Source: an uncultured Clostridia bacterium (lineage in GTDB: Bacteria > Bacillota > Clostridia > TANB77 > CAG-508). From it: a DNA stretch of 64,000 nt. Below the pieces are notes generated by a model that worked only from the letters and a program-made list of their open reading frames with translations, was not told the DNA's origin and searched no databases. The translations under genes and the position numbers were made by a program. Positions 1 through 9,223 of this stretch are shown here, piece after piece (the first letter of the stretch is position 1; each line of letters begins with the position of its first letter). The DNA lies in the NCBI GenBank assembly GCA_934129745.1, contig CAKOWZ010000003.1, forward strand, positions 35,084 to 99,083. Direction: 5' to 3'.

Positions 1-548
1 TTATAATAAAATAACTTCTTAGATGTTAAAATATATACTAATATTACATTTAAAATCAAATATAAACCTAAATATACGTTAAGAAAAAACACATAAATTA
101 TAAAACTAATATTAAGTATAATTCCTGATAAATCATCTGTTATATAATCAAATAATTCAGATAACTCAGTTGTGTCTTTGTTTAATCTAGATATAAAAAG
201 TCCTGAATTTGTATTATCAAAATTTTTAACTTCAAAATTTGTTAAACTTTTTAGCATATCACTTTTTAAATTAAAATTTACTTTTCCATTTAGCTTTAAA
301 ACTGTTCTTGACCATAAATTAGTAACAATTTCTATTATAATTCTTAATACAACTAAGAATAGAGCTGTTCTTAATATTTGAGTTTTATTAAAATTTTCAA
401 AATAACCCAACATTTTACCTTCATATATTGGTGATAATAAAGATATCCCTGCATATCCCAAACTTAATACGATTACCATTATAGACAAACATTTATATTT
501 TTTATAATATTTAACTAATCTACTTAAATTATTAGACTTCTTTTTCAT
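1..548 (-). CDS. ABC exporter, N-terminal membrane domain (partial, runs off the window)
   Basis: Open frame of 182 codons from an ATG at 548, with AGAGGAG upstream, to the window edge without a stop. The protein has a basic start (MKKKSNNLSRL), a first membrane helix near residues 18-38, the motif LLSPIYEGKMLGYF, then further helices. It contains the segment DNTNSGLFISRLNKDT, which is typical of the type I exporter fold (F.....G.l.sRl..D). The family couples ATP hydrolysis to export of lipids, peptides or drugs; the nucleotide-binding domain would lie outside the window. The substrate cannot be inferred. Confidence 0.8.
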   Translation of the reverse strand, partial: MKKKSNNLSRLVKYYKKYKCLSIMVIVLSLGYAGISLLSPIYEGKMLGYFENFNKTQILRTALFLVVLRIIIEIVTNLWSRTVLKLNGKVNFNLKSDMLKSLTNFEVKNFDNTNSGLFISRLNKDTTELSELFDYITDDLSGIILNISFIIYVFFLNVYLGLYLILNVILVYILTSKKLFYY

Positions 549-602
549 AATTTATGACTCCTCTTATAACTCTAAATTATTGCTATTAATCTTATCTTTA
601 TA

Positions 603-710
603 CTATTTATAAATTTTAATTCCATATACACTACATGCATTTTTGGTAGTTTCTTTCACAACTTCTTCCTCTGATAATCCTTTAATTTCCGCAATTTTTT
701 CACAATATAA
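603..710 (-). pseudogene. Remnant of a TatD-family nuclease C-terminus
   Basis: The minus strand from 704 to the TAG at 603-605 reads CEKIAEIKGLSEEEV followed by KETTKNACSVYGI. This matches the end of TatD metal-dependent DNases, where an (A/E)KIAEIKG...EEV...T..NA...FG pattern is standard. A stop (TAA at 711-713) lies just upstream in the same frame and the preceding 60 nt do not look like TatD, so only about 33 codons of a roughly 255-codon gene survive. It is a decayed fragment left by deletion or rearrangement, not an expressed gene. Confidence 0.6.
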
Positions 711-808
711 TTATTTTAATCTTATACTTTATCAATTTTTCATTTAGCTTCATATTATTACCACCTATCATATAAAAAAATAGTATATATGAACTTTATA
801 TAACATAA

Positions 809-1210
809 CTATAAAATAATATTTAACACAACAGTAAAAAGAAAAAATATTCCAATTAATAACATCAATATTTCAGTAAATTCTATATTTTTATTTAAAA
901 TAAATTTATTTGGCTTTTCTTCATTTACAATTATAATATAATTTTTACCAGCTATGAATTCTTGTATTTTCTTCTTAGATAATAATTGGAAAGATTGATT
1001 TATGTATTCCTTACCATTAAAATTATATTTAAATACAGGAGCATAATTTGTTACCCAACCACGTCCACCTGTGCTTGTATAACTATTACTTTTTAAATAT
1101 GTTGCTTCTATTTTTTTACTGCACTTTGATTTTGAATAACGTAATTTTATAAAAAATAAAATTAAAAATAATCCCAAAAATGCTGATATTATTACTAAAT
1201 TTTTATCCAT
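809..1210 (-). CDS. Small membrane protein, DUF3592-like
   Basis: 133 residues from an ATG preceded by GAAAGGAT. A helix at residues 5-22 and another at about 113-132 bracket an extracytoplasmic beta-rich part with YAPVFKYNFNGKEYIN and VNEEKPNKFIL. That order (PV..Y..nGk.y, then G..y.i.vn...P..f.l, between two helices) is the pattern of DUF3592 proteins, whose function is unknown. It stands alone, downstream of the terminator at 1266-1301. The family call is by pattern only. Confidence 0.55.
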   Translation of the reverse strand: MDKNLVIISAFLGLFLILFFIKLRYSKSKCSKKIEATYLKSNSYTSTGGRGWVTNYAPVFKYNFNGKEYINQSFQLLSKKKIQEFIAGKNYIIIVNEEKPNKFILNKNIEFTEILMLLIGIFFLFTVVLNIIL

Positions 1211-1265
1211 AATACTTGTATCCTTTCAAAAAAATTGTAGCTGATGAACTATGATATTATTGTAT

Positions 1266-1301
1266 AAAAAGAGTCGTTTCCATTAAGGATTCGGCTCTTT
1301 T
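1266..1301 (-). terminator. Rho-independent terminator after the surface-protein operon
   Basis: Read on the minus strand: AAAAGAGCCG, a 16-nt loop, then CGACTCTTTTT. This 10-bp stem with one mismatch ends in a T-run, 30 nt past the stop of the 1331-3052 gene. Confidence 0.75.
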
Positions 1302-1330
1302 CCTTTTTAAAATATCTTTAAAAACACATC

Positions 1331-3052
1331 TTAGAAATGTTTTCCTTTTTTCTTATTTTTAGATTCAGTAATTTCATCACTCATTTTATATCTTTTTGTT
1401 TCATCACTATTTCCTAAATCTTCATCATCATTTTGAAAAACATTATATTCTGTATTATCATCTTCATCATCAAAATCACTGTTTTGTGATAAAATTTGAG
1501 ATTTTACTCCACTATTTTCAACCATTTCATCAAATTCAGATGTATTATTTTCATCACTATTTGCTTGATCAATTGCATTTTTTAATGAATAATCATAATT
1601 ATCATCTAATTCATCAGCATCTTGTACATCTTCAATTTCAGAGTCTTTTGATGTTTTCTTTAATAAAATAATTACAACAATTATAGCTATTAATAATATT
1701 GCGATTATTCCACCTAAAATAAAGTAAATTTTATTATTTTTAAATATATCTTGTTTTAAATTTCCAACTGGAATAATTGCTGATTTTTTTAATGTTATTT
1801 GATATACACCACTTTTAGTTCCATCACTATTTTCAAGCATTATTGTAATTACTCTATTTCCACTTTCACTTTGTTTTGATTCAGCAATTGTTACTTCAAC
1901 ATCTTCATCTTCTGCAATAGCTGTAATAAATTCATTTATATTAATTGATGCTGGATCTGATACTTCTACTGTATAATTTGTAGTTTCAGGGTCAAATGAT
2001 GGACTTAGTGTTCCTTCTTTTATTTGTAGACTCTTTAATTTTAGTGTATTTCCTTCTTCTTCATTACCAGATTGGTTTGTTTTTGTTACTGTTATTGTAT
2101 ATATTCTTGTTGTTCCATCTTCTGCTGTAACTGTAATTTTTACTATATTATTTCCTATTTTAAAATTTTCATTTCCTGCTATTTGTACTTTTGCTTCACT
2201 ATCTTCTGGTATAGGTGTAATTTCTAATTTATCAACTTCTTTTGTTACTTCTAAAGTATATTTAGTATTTTCTGATGTAAATTCTGGTGATAATTTATAA
2301 TTTTGTACTACTAAATCTTTTAAAGCTTTATTTGATGATTTTTCTTTATTTTCATTTTCTTGTTTTTCATCTTCTTTGTTTTCTTCAACTTGTGGTTTTG
2401 TTGCTGTTAATAAACCACTTGCAACATATTTTGTTCCATTATATGATACTCTATACCAAACATATCCATTAATTTTTTCTGTTGAAGTTCCTGTTACTGT
2501 TAATTCTGTTCCTTTTTCTACTGATGTTGCAGCTGAACTTGTTGACCAACTTGAACGTAAATTAATTTTGTCTGTTGCATACATTTTTTTATTTGTATTT
2601 GAAAATGTTGGTGCTGTTGGTTGTGTTGGTGTTGTTGGTTCTGTTGGAGTTACTGGTTGTTCTTGCTTTTTTTCTGAAACAGTAATTGTGATTGGTTTAG
2701 AAATATTAATTGGTTGGTCTGTATCATAATCAGTTATATCTCCTGTTACAGATATTGTATATGTTCCAGCTGAATTTGCTGTAAATGTATATGTTTTACT
2801 AGCATTTGAATTTGCTGTTGTATTTGTTTGTCCAACTAATCCAGATGTATCACCACTTGTTAAACCTCCTCCATTAATTCTTAAATTCCAAGCCCCAGCA
2901 TTTACATTAACAGAAACACTTACTTGTTCTCCAACTTGTATATTAGTTTTATTTGCTGATACATTACATGTAGCAGCATCAACCTTATTAAACAGCAATA
3001 CAGCAAAAAATATTATAGTTATAAATGAGCATTTTTTTATTATGTTTTTCAT
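1331..3052 (-). CDS. Anchored multi-domain surface protein (Ig-like, SH3b, two cadherin-like domains)
   Basis: 573 residues. Signal peptide about 1-27 (cleavage near VDA/ATC), an Ig-like beta domain about 28-127, a Pro/Thr linker with TEPTTPTQP, a bacterial SH3 domain about 155-215 (KINLRSSWSTSS... YVWYRVSYNGTKYVASGLL), and an acidic Glu/Lys linker. Two cadherin-like beta-sandwich domains follow (about 242-325, LSPEFTSENTKYTLEV; and about 335-425, LSPSFDPETTNYTVEV), each with the usual Y.v.v...v..l.itp layout. One helix (about 440-465) is followed by a highly acidic cytoplasmic tail of about 105 residues. It lies 19 nt after the glucosaminidase gene, so the two are probably co-transcribed and act together at the cell wall. 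Function is inferred from domains only. Confidence 0.75.
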   Translation of the reverse strand: MKNIIKKCSFITIIFFAVLLFNKVDAATCNVSANKTNIQVGEQVSVSVNVNAGAWNLRINGGGLTSGDTSGLVGQTNTTANSNASKTYTFTANSAGTYTISVTGDITDYDTDQPINISKPITITVSEKKQEQPVTPTEPTTPTQPTAPTFSNTNKKMYATDKINLRSSWSTSSAATSVEKGTELTVTGTSTEKINGYVWYRVSYNGTKYVASGLLTATKPQVEENKEDEKQENENKEKSSNKALKDLVVQNYKLSPEFTSENTKYTLEVTKEVDKLEITPIPEDSEAKVQIAGNENFKIGNNIVKITVTAEDGTTRIYTITVTKTNQSGNEEEGNTLKLKSLQIKEGTLSPSFDPETTNYTVEVSDPASININEFITAIAEDEDVEVTIAESKQSESGNRVITIMLENSDGTKSGVYQITLKKSAIIPVGNLKQDIFKNNKIYFILGGIIAILLIAIIVVIILLKKTSKDSEIEDVQDADELDDNYDYSLKNAIDQANSDENNTSEFDEMVENSGVKSQILSQNSDFDDEDDNTEYNVFQNDDEDLGNSDETKRYKMSDEITESKNKKKGKHF

Positions 3053-3071
3053 AAATCTATCCTTTCTTATT

Positions 3072-5063
3072 TTATAGGCTTGAAACTCCTAATAAATATT
3101 TTTGTATTTTTAATAAATCACCTGAATTTATTACTCCATCTCCATTTGCATCTGCAGCATTTATTCTGGCTGGATCTGTTATTATTTTAACTCCTAGTAA
3201 ATGCTTTTGAATAGCTAATAAATCGCCTGAATTTATTACTCCATCTCCATTTGCATCTCCTTTTTTTACATCAGAAGTATTATTATTATCTCCAGTATTA
3301 TTATCTTCATACCTTAAATAAGTATTTGCCATATATCCTTCTAATCCTTCTAATGTAACAATTTTATCCCAATCAAATCCATTAGCTTGACCTGCATTTT
3401 TTTGTAAAACAGTTACTTTTGTATCTTTTCCAAGTGCAGTAACAATTGAATATCCAGTACCAATTCCACTTCTTACATAAACTTTTCCATCAGAATTACA
3501 TTCTACATAAGCCATTTGATAATTAGTTTTATTAACCTCAGTTAAATATTCACTTACCATATAACCTTGTGCTCCATTATTTAATTTAACTCTTGACCAA
3601 TTATATCCATCTAATCCATTGTATTTTCCTGTTTCTATTATTGTAACAGATTGACCTGAAGTTAAAGTTCTAATTACACTTGTTCCATTTGTTCCTGGGC
3701 CATTTCTTACATTTACATTAACATTTGCAACAGCTGAAATATTTGCATTTGTAACATCAGCAATTTGTTCTAAATAATCTCTTGCTATATATCCTTTACT
3801 TCCATCTTCTAAAACAATTTTATCCCAATAATGTCCATCAACTTCATTTCCTGATGTTTCAATTCTTAATAATATAGTACCTAATTTAAGTCTTGTGATT
3901 TCAGCACTTGAAGTACCTTTACCATTTCTAACTATAACATCATCACCAGTTACTTTAACACTTTGTGTAACAATTGAACTACTTCCTTCATCATATGAAC
4001 CTTCTCCTGGCATATTATTATAAACAGGAATTACGAAATTTATATTACTATCTAAAAATCCCATACTTTCATATGATTTTTTTACTGTATTTCCTTCTGA
4101 TAAAGCTGCTGAAACATTTTGCATATATTGATGATAATATAAACTACCATCTGAGCTGTCTACATCAAATTTTTGTAAATATAAAGTAGATTGTCCTTTT
4201 GAAATATAGCTTGATGCTAAAAATACTGCTCCACCTCTTATTGCTTTTTCTGGGTTATCCCATCCTTGATTTTGAGCATAATTTAAGGCATTTCCAATTA
4301 TATCATTTCCAGTTGCTTTAATATTTAAAAAATTATAATATCCAATATGACCACCATATGTACCTGAACCTGTTGCACTTGCTGTTACACCTGTGCCTTG
4401 TTCTTGTTTAATTCTTGCAGCTAAATGATATGGACTAATTCCAGCATCTCTTGCAGCTTCCATAATTACTTGTGAATATGATTTTTGAATTACACCTGTT
4501 GTTCCATCTGGTTTTGTATAATTAATACTTCCAACATTTGCCCATGGAATTGTACTTACAATTTTGTTTACTCCATCTATATTCTGAATATCTCCATTAT
4601 ATGCCAAATTTTCAAATTGGAAGATATTTTCTTCATTTAACCAATTACGTGGGTCCATGTAATATGCAACAGCTGTTTCAGACGCACATTTCCATTTTCC
4701 TGAATCATATAACTTATCACCACATGTTGAGCAAACCCAACTTCCACTGTTTGTATACCAAATTAAATTTCTACCATGTGATGCAACAGTTTCATTTTTT
4801 ATTACATCATTCCAATCTAAACCTGTGTTTAAAATTGTAAAATTCCAGTTTGGATGTTTATTTTTTAATTCTCTTATTAGTTTTTCATATCCAGGATAAC
4901 TGACAAGACTTCCCTGTACATACGGATATTTTGCCTGTACAGCTAAAGTATTATGTGGTATAAATATTGTCATACATATGTATATAATTAGATTTACAAC
5001 AATCATTTTTGTGATTAAATTCTTTGATTTAATTTCTCGCAAAAAGTAAGTATTTTTAACCAC
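3072..5063 (-). CDS. Secreted N-acetylglucosaminidase (GH73-like) with three SH3b domains and a C-terminal dockerin
   Basis: 663 residues from a GTG at 5063 with GGAGGCGGAG upstream. An N-terminal hydrophobic signal (about 20-42) precedes a LytD/GH73-type catalytic region (about 50-340) containing WNDVI, a CSTCGDK insertion, MDPRNWL and the acid motif ARIKQEQGTG, whose Glu is the likely catalytic residue. Three SH3b cell-wall-binding modules follow (about 365-435, 440-510, 515-585; VRNGKGTSS, VRNGPGTNG, VRSGIGTGY). The last 65 residues are a type I dockerin: two repeats DANGDGVINSGDLL with Ca-binding Asp/Asn and a following QK.LLG. The enzyme would cleave peptidoglycan glycan strands. A dockerin on an autolysin implies docking to a cohesin; none is visible in this window. 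Confidence 0.85.
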   Translation of the reverse strand: MVKNTYFLREIKSKNLITKMIVVNLIIYICMTIFIPHNTLAVQAKYPYVQGSLVSYPGYEKLIRELKNKHPNWNFTILNTGLDWNDVIKNETVASHGRNLIWYTNSGSWVCSTCGDKLYDSGKWKCASETAVAYYMDPRNWLNEENIFQFENLAYNGDIQNIDGVNKIVSTIPWANVGSINYTKPDGTTGVIQKSYSQVIMEAARDAGISPYHLAARIKQEQGTGVTASATGSGTYGGHIGYYNFLNIKATGNDIIGNALNYAQNQGWDNPEKAIRGGAVFLASSYISKGQSTLYLQKFDVDSSDGSLYYHQYMQNVSAALSEGNTVKKSYESMGFLDSNINFVIPVYNNMPGEGSYDEGSSSIVTQSVKVTGDDVIVRNGKGTSSAEITRLKLGTILLRIETSGNEVDGHYWDKIVLEDGSKGYIARDYLEQIADVTNANISAVANVNVNVRNGPGTNGTSVIRTLTSGQSVTIIETGKYNGLDGYNWSRVKLNNGAQGYMVSEYLTEVNKTNYQMAYVECNSDGKVYVRSGIGTGYSIVTALGKDTKVTVLQKNAGQANGFDWDKIVTLEGLEGYMANTYLRYEDNNTGDNNNTSDVKKGDANGDGVINSGDLLAIQKHLLGVKIITDPARINAADANGDGVINSGDLLKIQKYLLGVSSL

Positions 5064-5105
5064 TTTCTCCGCCTCCTCTTTTGCAACATATATTTTTACA
5101 AATTT

Positions 5106-5134
5106 AGTATAACATTGTTGTCGAAAAAGGTCAA
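5106..5134 (-). promoter_or_regulatory. Sigma-A type promoter with a Spo0A box in the spacer
   Basis: Minus strand: -35 TTGACC (5134-5129), 17-bp spacer, -10 TATACT (5111-5106), about 43 nt before the GTG of the glucosaminidase gene. The plus strand of the spacer carries TTGTCGAAAAA (core TGTCGAA at 5119-5125), a perfect match to the Spo0A box TGNCGAA. Binding between -35 and -10 would be expected to repress. The 7-mer also occurs by chance in this window (for example inside ltaS and miaB), so position rather than presence is the argument. Confidence 0.6.
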
Positions 5135-5183
5135 CGAAATTGTTTTATATTACGAAAATGTAATATTTTTGTAATATAATTGT

Positions 5184-5232
5184 GAAATATTTTGGTGACC
5201 AGGCAAAAATTGCCTGGTCACCAAAATATTTC
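5184..5232. repeat. Perfect 23-bp inverted repeat, probable terminator of glyQS
   Basis: Two perfectly complementary 23-nt arms (5184-5206 and 5210-5232) separated by AAA. The GC-rich inner part is GGTGACCAGGCAA. It starts 11 nt past the glyQS stop. There is no long T-run after either arm beyond the arm itself, so it could be a REP-like palindrome serving as a terminator. Confidence 0.75.
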
Positions 5233-5243
5233 AAGAAATCTCA

Positions 5244-6626
5244 TTAAAACTCAATTTTTTCTTGAATCCAATTTTCCAATTCACTTATTGGAATTCTTAC
5301 TTGTTCCATAGTATCTCTATCTCTTACTGTAACTTGATTATCCTCTAAAGTATCAAAATCTATTGTTACACAATATGGTGTTCCTATTTCATCTTCTCTT
5401 CTGTAACGTTTTCCAATACTTCCAGCCTCATCATAATCACACATAAATTTTTTGCTTAATGATTCATATACTTCATTTGCTTTTTCACTTAATTTTTTTG
5501 ATAATGGCAATACAGCCACTTTAAATGGTGCTAATGCTGGATGTAAATGTAATACTGTACGTGTATCTCCATCAGCAATTTTTTGTTCTTCATAACTATT
5601 ACACAAAAATGCAAGTGTTACTCTATCACATCCTAATGATGGTTCAATTACATATGGTATATATTTTTCATTTGTTTCTGGGTCTAAATATGATAAATCT
5701 TGTTTTGAATGTTCCATATGTCTTGATAAATCATAATCTGTTCTATCAGCAATTCCCCATAATTCTCCCCATCCAAATGGGAATGCAAATTCGATATCTG
5801 TTGTTGCTTTACTATAAAATACTAATTCTTCTTTACTATGATCTCTTAATCTAATATTTTCTTTTTTCATTCCCAAATTAATTAACCAATTTTCACAAAA
5901 TTCTTTCCAGAATGTAAACCATTCTAAATCTGTTCCTGGTTTACAGAAGAACTCTAATTCCATTTGTTCAAATTCACGTATTCTAAATGTGAAATTTCCT
6001 GGTGTTATTTCATTTCTAAAAGCTTTTCCAATTTGACCAATTCCCATAGGTAATTTTTTTCTTGTTGTTCTTACAACATTTTTGAAATTAACAAAGATTC
6101 CTTGTGCTGTTTCTGGTCTTAAATATATTTGTGATGTTGTATCTTCTGTTACACCTTGAAATGTTTTATACATTAAATTAAATTTTCTGATGTCTGTAAA
6201 ATTTTGTTTACCACAATTAGGACAAACGATATTATGTTCTTTAATATAATTAATCATTTTTTCATCAGGCCATCCATCAACAACTTCTTCACAGTTATTT
6301 TCATGCATCCATTCTTCAATTAATTTATCTGCTCTATGTCTTGTTTTACATTCTCTACAATCAATTAATGGATCACTAAATCCTCCAACATGACCTGTTG
6401 CGACCCATGTTTGTGGATTCATTAAAATTGCTGCATCTAATCCAACATTATATTTACATTCTTGAATAAATTTTTTCATCCATGCTTTTTTTACATTGTT
6501 TTTTAATTCAACACCTAATGGTCCATAATCCCATGAATTTGCAAGACCTCCATAAATTTCTGAACCTGGATATATAAATCCTCTTCCTTTGCATAATGCG
6601 ACCATTTTTTCCATATTGTCTAACAT
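5244..6626 (-). CDS. glyQS: Glycyl-tRNA synthetase, dimeric (alpha2) type
   Basis: 460 residues, the usual length for the class II homodimeric enzyme that charges tRNA-Gly in the cytosol. Seen: the N-terminal WDYGPLGVELKNN motif, an insertion with a CRECKTRH ... CPNCGKQ zinc site, motif 2 FRNEITPGNFTFRIREFEQ, motif 3 EPSLGCDRVTLAFL, and a C-terminal anticodon-binding domain (about 355-460). The start MLDNMEKM is set by GGAGG 10 nt upstream. Expression is controlled by the T-box leader just upstream. It is transcribed alone. Confidence 0.97.
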   Translation of the reverse strand: MLDNMEKMVALCKGRGFIYPGSEIYGGLANSWDYGPLGVELKNNVKKAWMKKFIQECKYNVGLDAAILMNPQTWVATGHVGGFSDPLIDCRECKTRHRADKLIEEWMHENNCEEVVDGWPDEKMINYIKEHNIVCPNCGKQNFTDIRKFNLMYKTFQGVTEDTTSQIYLRPETAQGIFVNFKNVVRTTRKKLPMGIGQIGKAFRNEITPGNFTFRIREFEQMELEFFCKPGTDLEWFTFWKEFCENWLINLGMKKENIRLRDHSKEELVFYSKATTDIEFAFPFGWGELWGIADRTDYDLSRHMEHSKQDLSYLDPETNEKYIPYVIEPSLGCDRVTLAFLCNSYEEQKIADGDTRTVLHLHPALAPFKVAVLPLSKKLSEKANEVYESLSKKFMCDYDEAGSIGKRYRREDEIGTPYCVTIDFDTLEDNQVTVRDRDTMEQVRIPISELENWIQEKIEF

Positions 6627-6660
6627 AATAATTCCTCCTTTTTAGTGTGAGACATATTTG

Positions 6661-6937
6661 TGGATATATTTTTCATCAAAAAAACTTCCGTCCAGTCTAG
6701 CCTATAACAAGCTAGGGACGAAAGTTCAATTTCCGCGGTTCCACCCTAATTGACATTATTTTAATCATTGTAATTTGCTTATTAAATACGTAAATTTATT
6801 TTTGATTTAAAATATTATCCTCTTTAAATTTTATTAGCTCAAAAGCTCCCCATATATTTTAGTTACTAATTTCCACCAAATATTAGCTCTCTATAAACCA
6901 TAAATACATTTTTTCTTTCTCAACACTATATTTAATT
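6661..6937 (-). promoter_or_regulatory. T-box riboswitch leader of glyQS
   Basis: The minus strand carries the T-box hallmark GGGTGGAACCGCG (6747-6735), followed by a terminator hairpin (arms at 6684-6695 and 6715-6726, then TTTTTTT). Stem I features lie upstream: GAGAAAGA near the 5' end (about 6921-6914) and an AG-rich distal region GAGAGCTAATATTTGGTGG. The specifier is probably a glycine GGG/GGA codon within ATATGGGGAGC (about 6856-6846), but I cannot fix it without folding. Uncharged tRNA-Gly would favour the antiterminator and switch glyQS on. Confidence 0.9.
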
Positions 6938-6943
6938 TCATAT

Positions 6944-6971
6944 ATTTTATCATAAATTGCAGAAAAGTCAA
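6944..6971 (-). promoter_or_regulatory. Promoter of the T-box/glyQS transcript
   Basis: Minus strand TTGACT (6971-6966), 16-bp spacer, TAAAAT (6949-6944), ending a few nt before the start of T-box stem I. Spacing and position fit. Confidence 0.6.
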
Positions 6972-7082
6972 CACTTTTAAATATGTTTTTTAAATTATTT
7001 TCCATATTGTTGGTAGCTTTTAAATTGCACTCTAAGCTAAAACTAATAATGAACACATCTTTTAAGATATCTTTCTAAAAAA

Positions 7083-7709
7083 TTAAATAGTAGTTTCAAA
7101 ACTTTCCATCATTTTTTCAGTAATTGGTACAATAGATTCAGCAAAATTAAGACCACATTTTGTTTGAATTTCATAATAATCATCATCTTTTGCTATATAA
7201 TAATATCTATTTAAAGAATTGTCTTTTACAAATTCCTCAATATAACATGTTTTCCCATTTATTTCCTTAGAATCCAAAATATATGTATTGTCTTTTGATT
7301 TTTTTTCTTGTTCACTTTCAATTAATTCTTTTACTTTTTCTTCAAATCCCTGTTGGTTTTTCTTAATAATAATTTCTGATGTTTCTGTAACATTTGATTC
7401 AAATTTATCTGTATCTCCTTCTCTTTTAAAATAAAAACTGTCAACATCATAATTAATTTTATATTTCAAAGGACTTTTTACTGTTCTCATAGTTATATTT
7501 TTTGTTTCACCTTTAATATATACTTCTTCTGTTATATCAATTTCACTATATTTTTCCTTTTCTAATATTATATTATTATTATCTTTTTTTGAATTAGAAC
7601 TTTTATTTTTATTTACAAATACAACAATTCCTATAATTACACATATAATCAAAATTATAGTTCCAATTGCTCCCATCAAGTTAATTTTAATAACTTTGCC
7701 ACCTTCCAT
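7083..7709 (-). CDS. Membrane-anchored extracytoplasmic protein of unknown function
   Basis: 208 residues; start MEGGKV set by AAGGAG 9 nt upstream. One helix (about 10-31, LMGAIGTIILIICVIIGIVVF), then a Lys/Asn/Ser linker and a soluble domain of about 165 residues with ITEEVYIKGETKNITM, INGKTCYIEEFV and NRYYYIAKDDDYYEI. The shape (helix plus a compact alpha/beta domain facing outward) recalls PsbP/DUF-type or lipoprotein-like domains, but I do not recognise the family. It lies 65 nt downstream of pgi, and the T-box promoter follows. Confidence 0.6.
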   Translation of the reverse strand: MEGGKVIKINLMGAIGTIILIICVIIGIVVFVNKNKSSNSKKDNNNIILEKEKYSEIDITEEVYIKGETKNITMRTVKSPLKYKINYDVDSFYFKREGDTDKFESNVTETSEIIIKKNQQGFEEKVKELIESEQEKKSKDNTYILDSKEINGKTCYIEEFVKDNSLNRYYYIAKDDDYYEIQTKCGLNFAESIVPITEKMMESFETTI

Positions 7710-7773
7710 TGTATTTTTTCTCCTTTTCTTTTGAATTTTACTTAACTAATTTATATTATTATATACAATTATT

Positions 7774-9093
7774 TTACTTTTTTTCACAATATCCTGGTTT
7801 TTCTAATAATGTAAACATATTTTTTTTGTATTTTTCAACACCTGGCTGATTAAATGGATTAACACCAAGTAAAAATCCAGACATTGCACATGCTTTTTCA
7901 AAAAAATATATTAAATGTCCAATAGTTTCTTCATTTAATTCATCAATTTCAATAATAATATTTGGAACCCCTCCTTCAACATGGGCCTGAACTGTTCCTT
8001 CCATTGCTTTTTCATTAATATAACTTAAATTTTTATCAGCTAAATAATTTAATCCATCTAAATTATCATCTTCATAATTCATTTTAATTTCTGAATTTTC
8101 TTTTTTGATATTTAAAACAGTTTCAAATATGCATCTTCTACCTTCTTGGATATATTGACCAAGTGAATGTAAATCTGTTGTAAATTCAACACCTGATGGG
8201 AAAATTCCTTTTAGATCCTTTCCTTCACTTTCTCCATATAATTGTTTCCACCATTCTATAAAATAATGAAATTTTGGATTATATCCTACTAAAATTTCAA
8301 TGTTTTTATTTTCTTTATATAAAATATTTCTAGTAACAGAATATCTATAACAATCATTATATTTTAAATTAATATCATCATATTTTTCTTGTGCAAAACG
8401 TGCTCCATCTAGTAATTTATCAATATCTATCCCTGCACTTGCAATAGGCAAAAGTCCTACAGGAGTAAGGACTGAATATCTTCCACCAATATTATCTGGA
8501 ATAACAAAAGTTTCATAACCTTCTTCATCAGCTAATTCTTTTAAAGCTCCTTTTTGTTTATCAGTTGTAACATAAATTCTATTTTTAGCTTCTTTAATTC
8601 CATATTTATCTTCTAAAAGATTTCTGAAAATTCTGAAAGCAATTGCAGGTTCTGTTGTAGTTCCTGATTTTGAAATAACATTTATTGAAAAATCTTTGTC
8701 TTGAATATATTCAATCAAATCATTTATATAAGAAGTGCTTAAATTATTTCCTGCATACAGAATTTGTGGAAATTTTCTTTGTTCTTTATTTTGCATATTA
8801 TAAAATGAATTTGTCAAACTTTCTATAACTGCTCTTGCACCTAAATATGAGCCACCTATTCCAATAACAAGCAAAACATCTGAATTTTCTTGAATTTTTT
8901 TTGCACATTTTTTTATTTTATCAAGTTCTTTTTTATTAGATTTGCAAGGTAAACCTAACCAGCCTAAAAATTCAGTTTTGCTATTTGCTTTTTTATTCAT
9001 CATCATATGGATATTTTTTACTTCTTCTGAATATTCCATTATTTTATTATTAGATATTTTACTATTTTTCAAATTGATTTTTATATTAGACAC
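7774..9093 (-). CDS. pgi: Glucose-6-phosphate isomerase
   Basis: 439 residues, the short bacterial form. It interconverts glucose-6-phosphate and fructose-6-phosphate in glycolysis. Seen: IGIGGSYLGARA (phosphate-binding), SKSGTTTEPAIAFR, the PGI signature GGRYSVLTPVGLLP, the active-site region YGESEGK and a C-terminal NPFNQPGVE.YK. Its product feeds the alpha-glucan genes near 26-30 kb. It has its own promoter at 9126-9154. Confidence 0.96.
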   Translation of the reverse strand: MSNIKINLKNSKISNNKIMEYSEEVKNIHMMMNKKANSKTEFLGWLGLPCKSNKKELDKIKKCAKKIQENSDVLLVIGIGGSYLGARAVIESLTNSFYNMQNKEQRKFPQILYAGNNLSTSYINDLIEYIQDKDFSINVISKSGTTTEPAIAFRIFRNLLEDKYGIKEAKNRIYVTTDKQKGALKELADEEGYETFVIPDNIGGRYSVLTPVGLLPIASAGIDIDKLLDGARFAQEKYDDINLKYNDCYRYSVTRNILYKENKNIEILVGYNPKFHYFIEWWKQLYGESEGKDLKGIFPSGVEFTTDLHSLGQYIQEGRRCIFETVLNIKKENSEIKMNYEDDNLDGLNYLADKNLSYINEKAMEGTVQAHVEGGVPNIIIEIDELNEETIGHLIYFFEKACAMSGFLLGVNPFNQPGVEKYKKNMFTLLEKPGYCEKK

Positions 9094-9125
9094 TGATAAT
9101 CACTCCTTCTTTTGTATATGTATTT

Positions 9126-9154
9126 ATTCTACATTAAGTAATTTATAATTTCAA
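9126..9154 (-). promoter_or_regulatory. Promoter of pgi
   Basis: Minus strand TTGAAA (9154-9149), 17-bp spacer, TAGAAT (9131-9126), 33 nt before the pgi start. Confidence 0.5.
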
Positions 9155-9223
9155 GTAGGAATTCCGTTTTTTCTTAATTATTAATTTTGTTTTTTTAATA
9201 TAAATAAAGCAAATTTCTATGTT

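Noticed and set aside
1396..2729. Plus-strand ORFs antisense to the surface protein gene
   Set aside because: Low-complexity His/Tyr/Leu or Val-rich products typical of the complement of AT-rich genes. No signals.
1331..3052. Cohesin domain in the surface protein as dockerin partner
   Set aside because: The N-terminal beta domain lacks the usual cohesin pattern; it reads more like an Ig-like domain.
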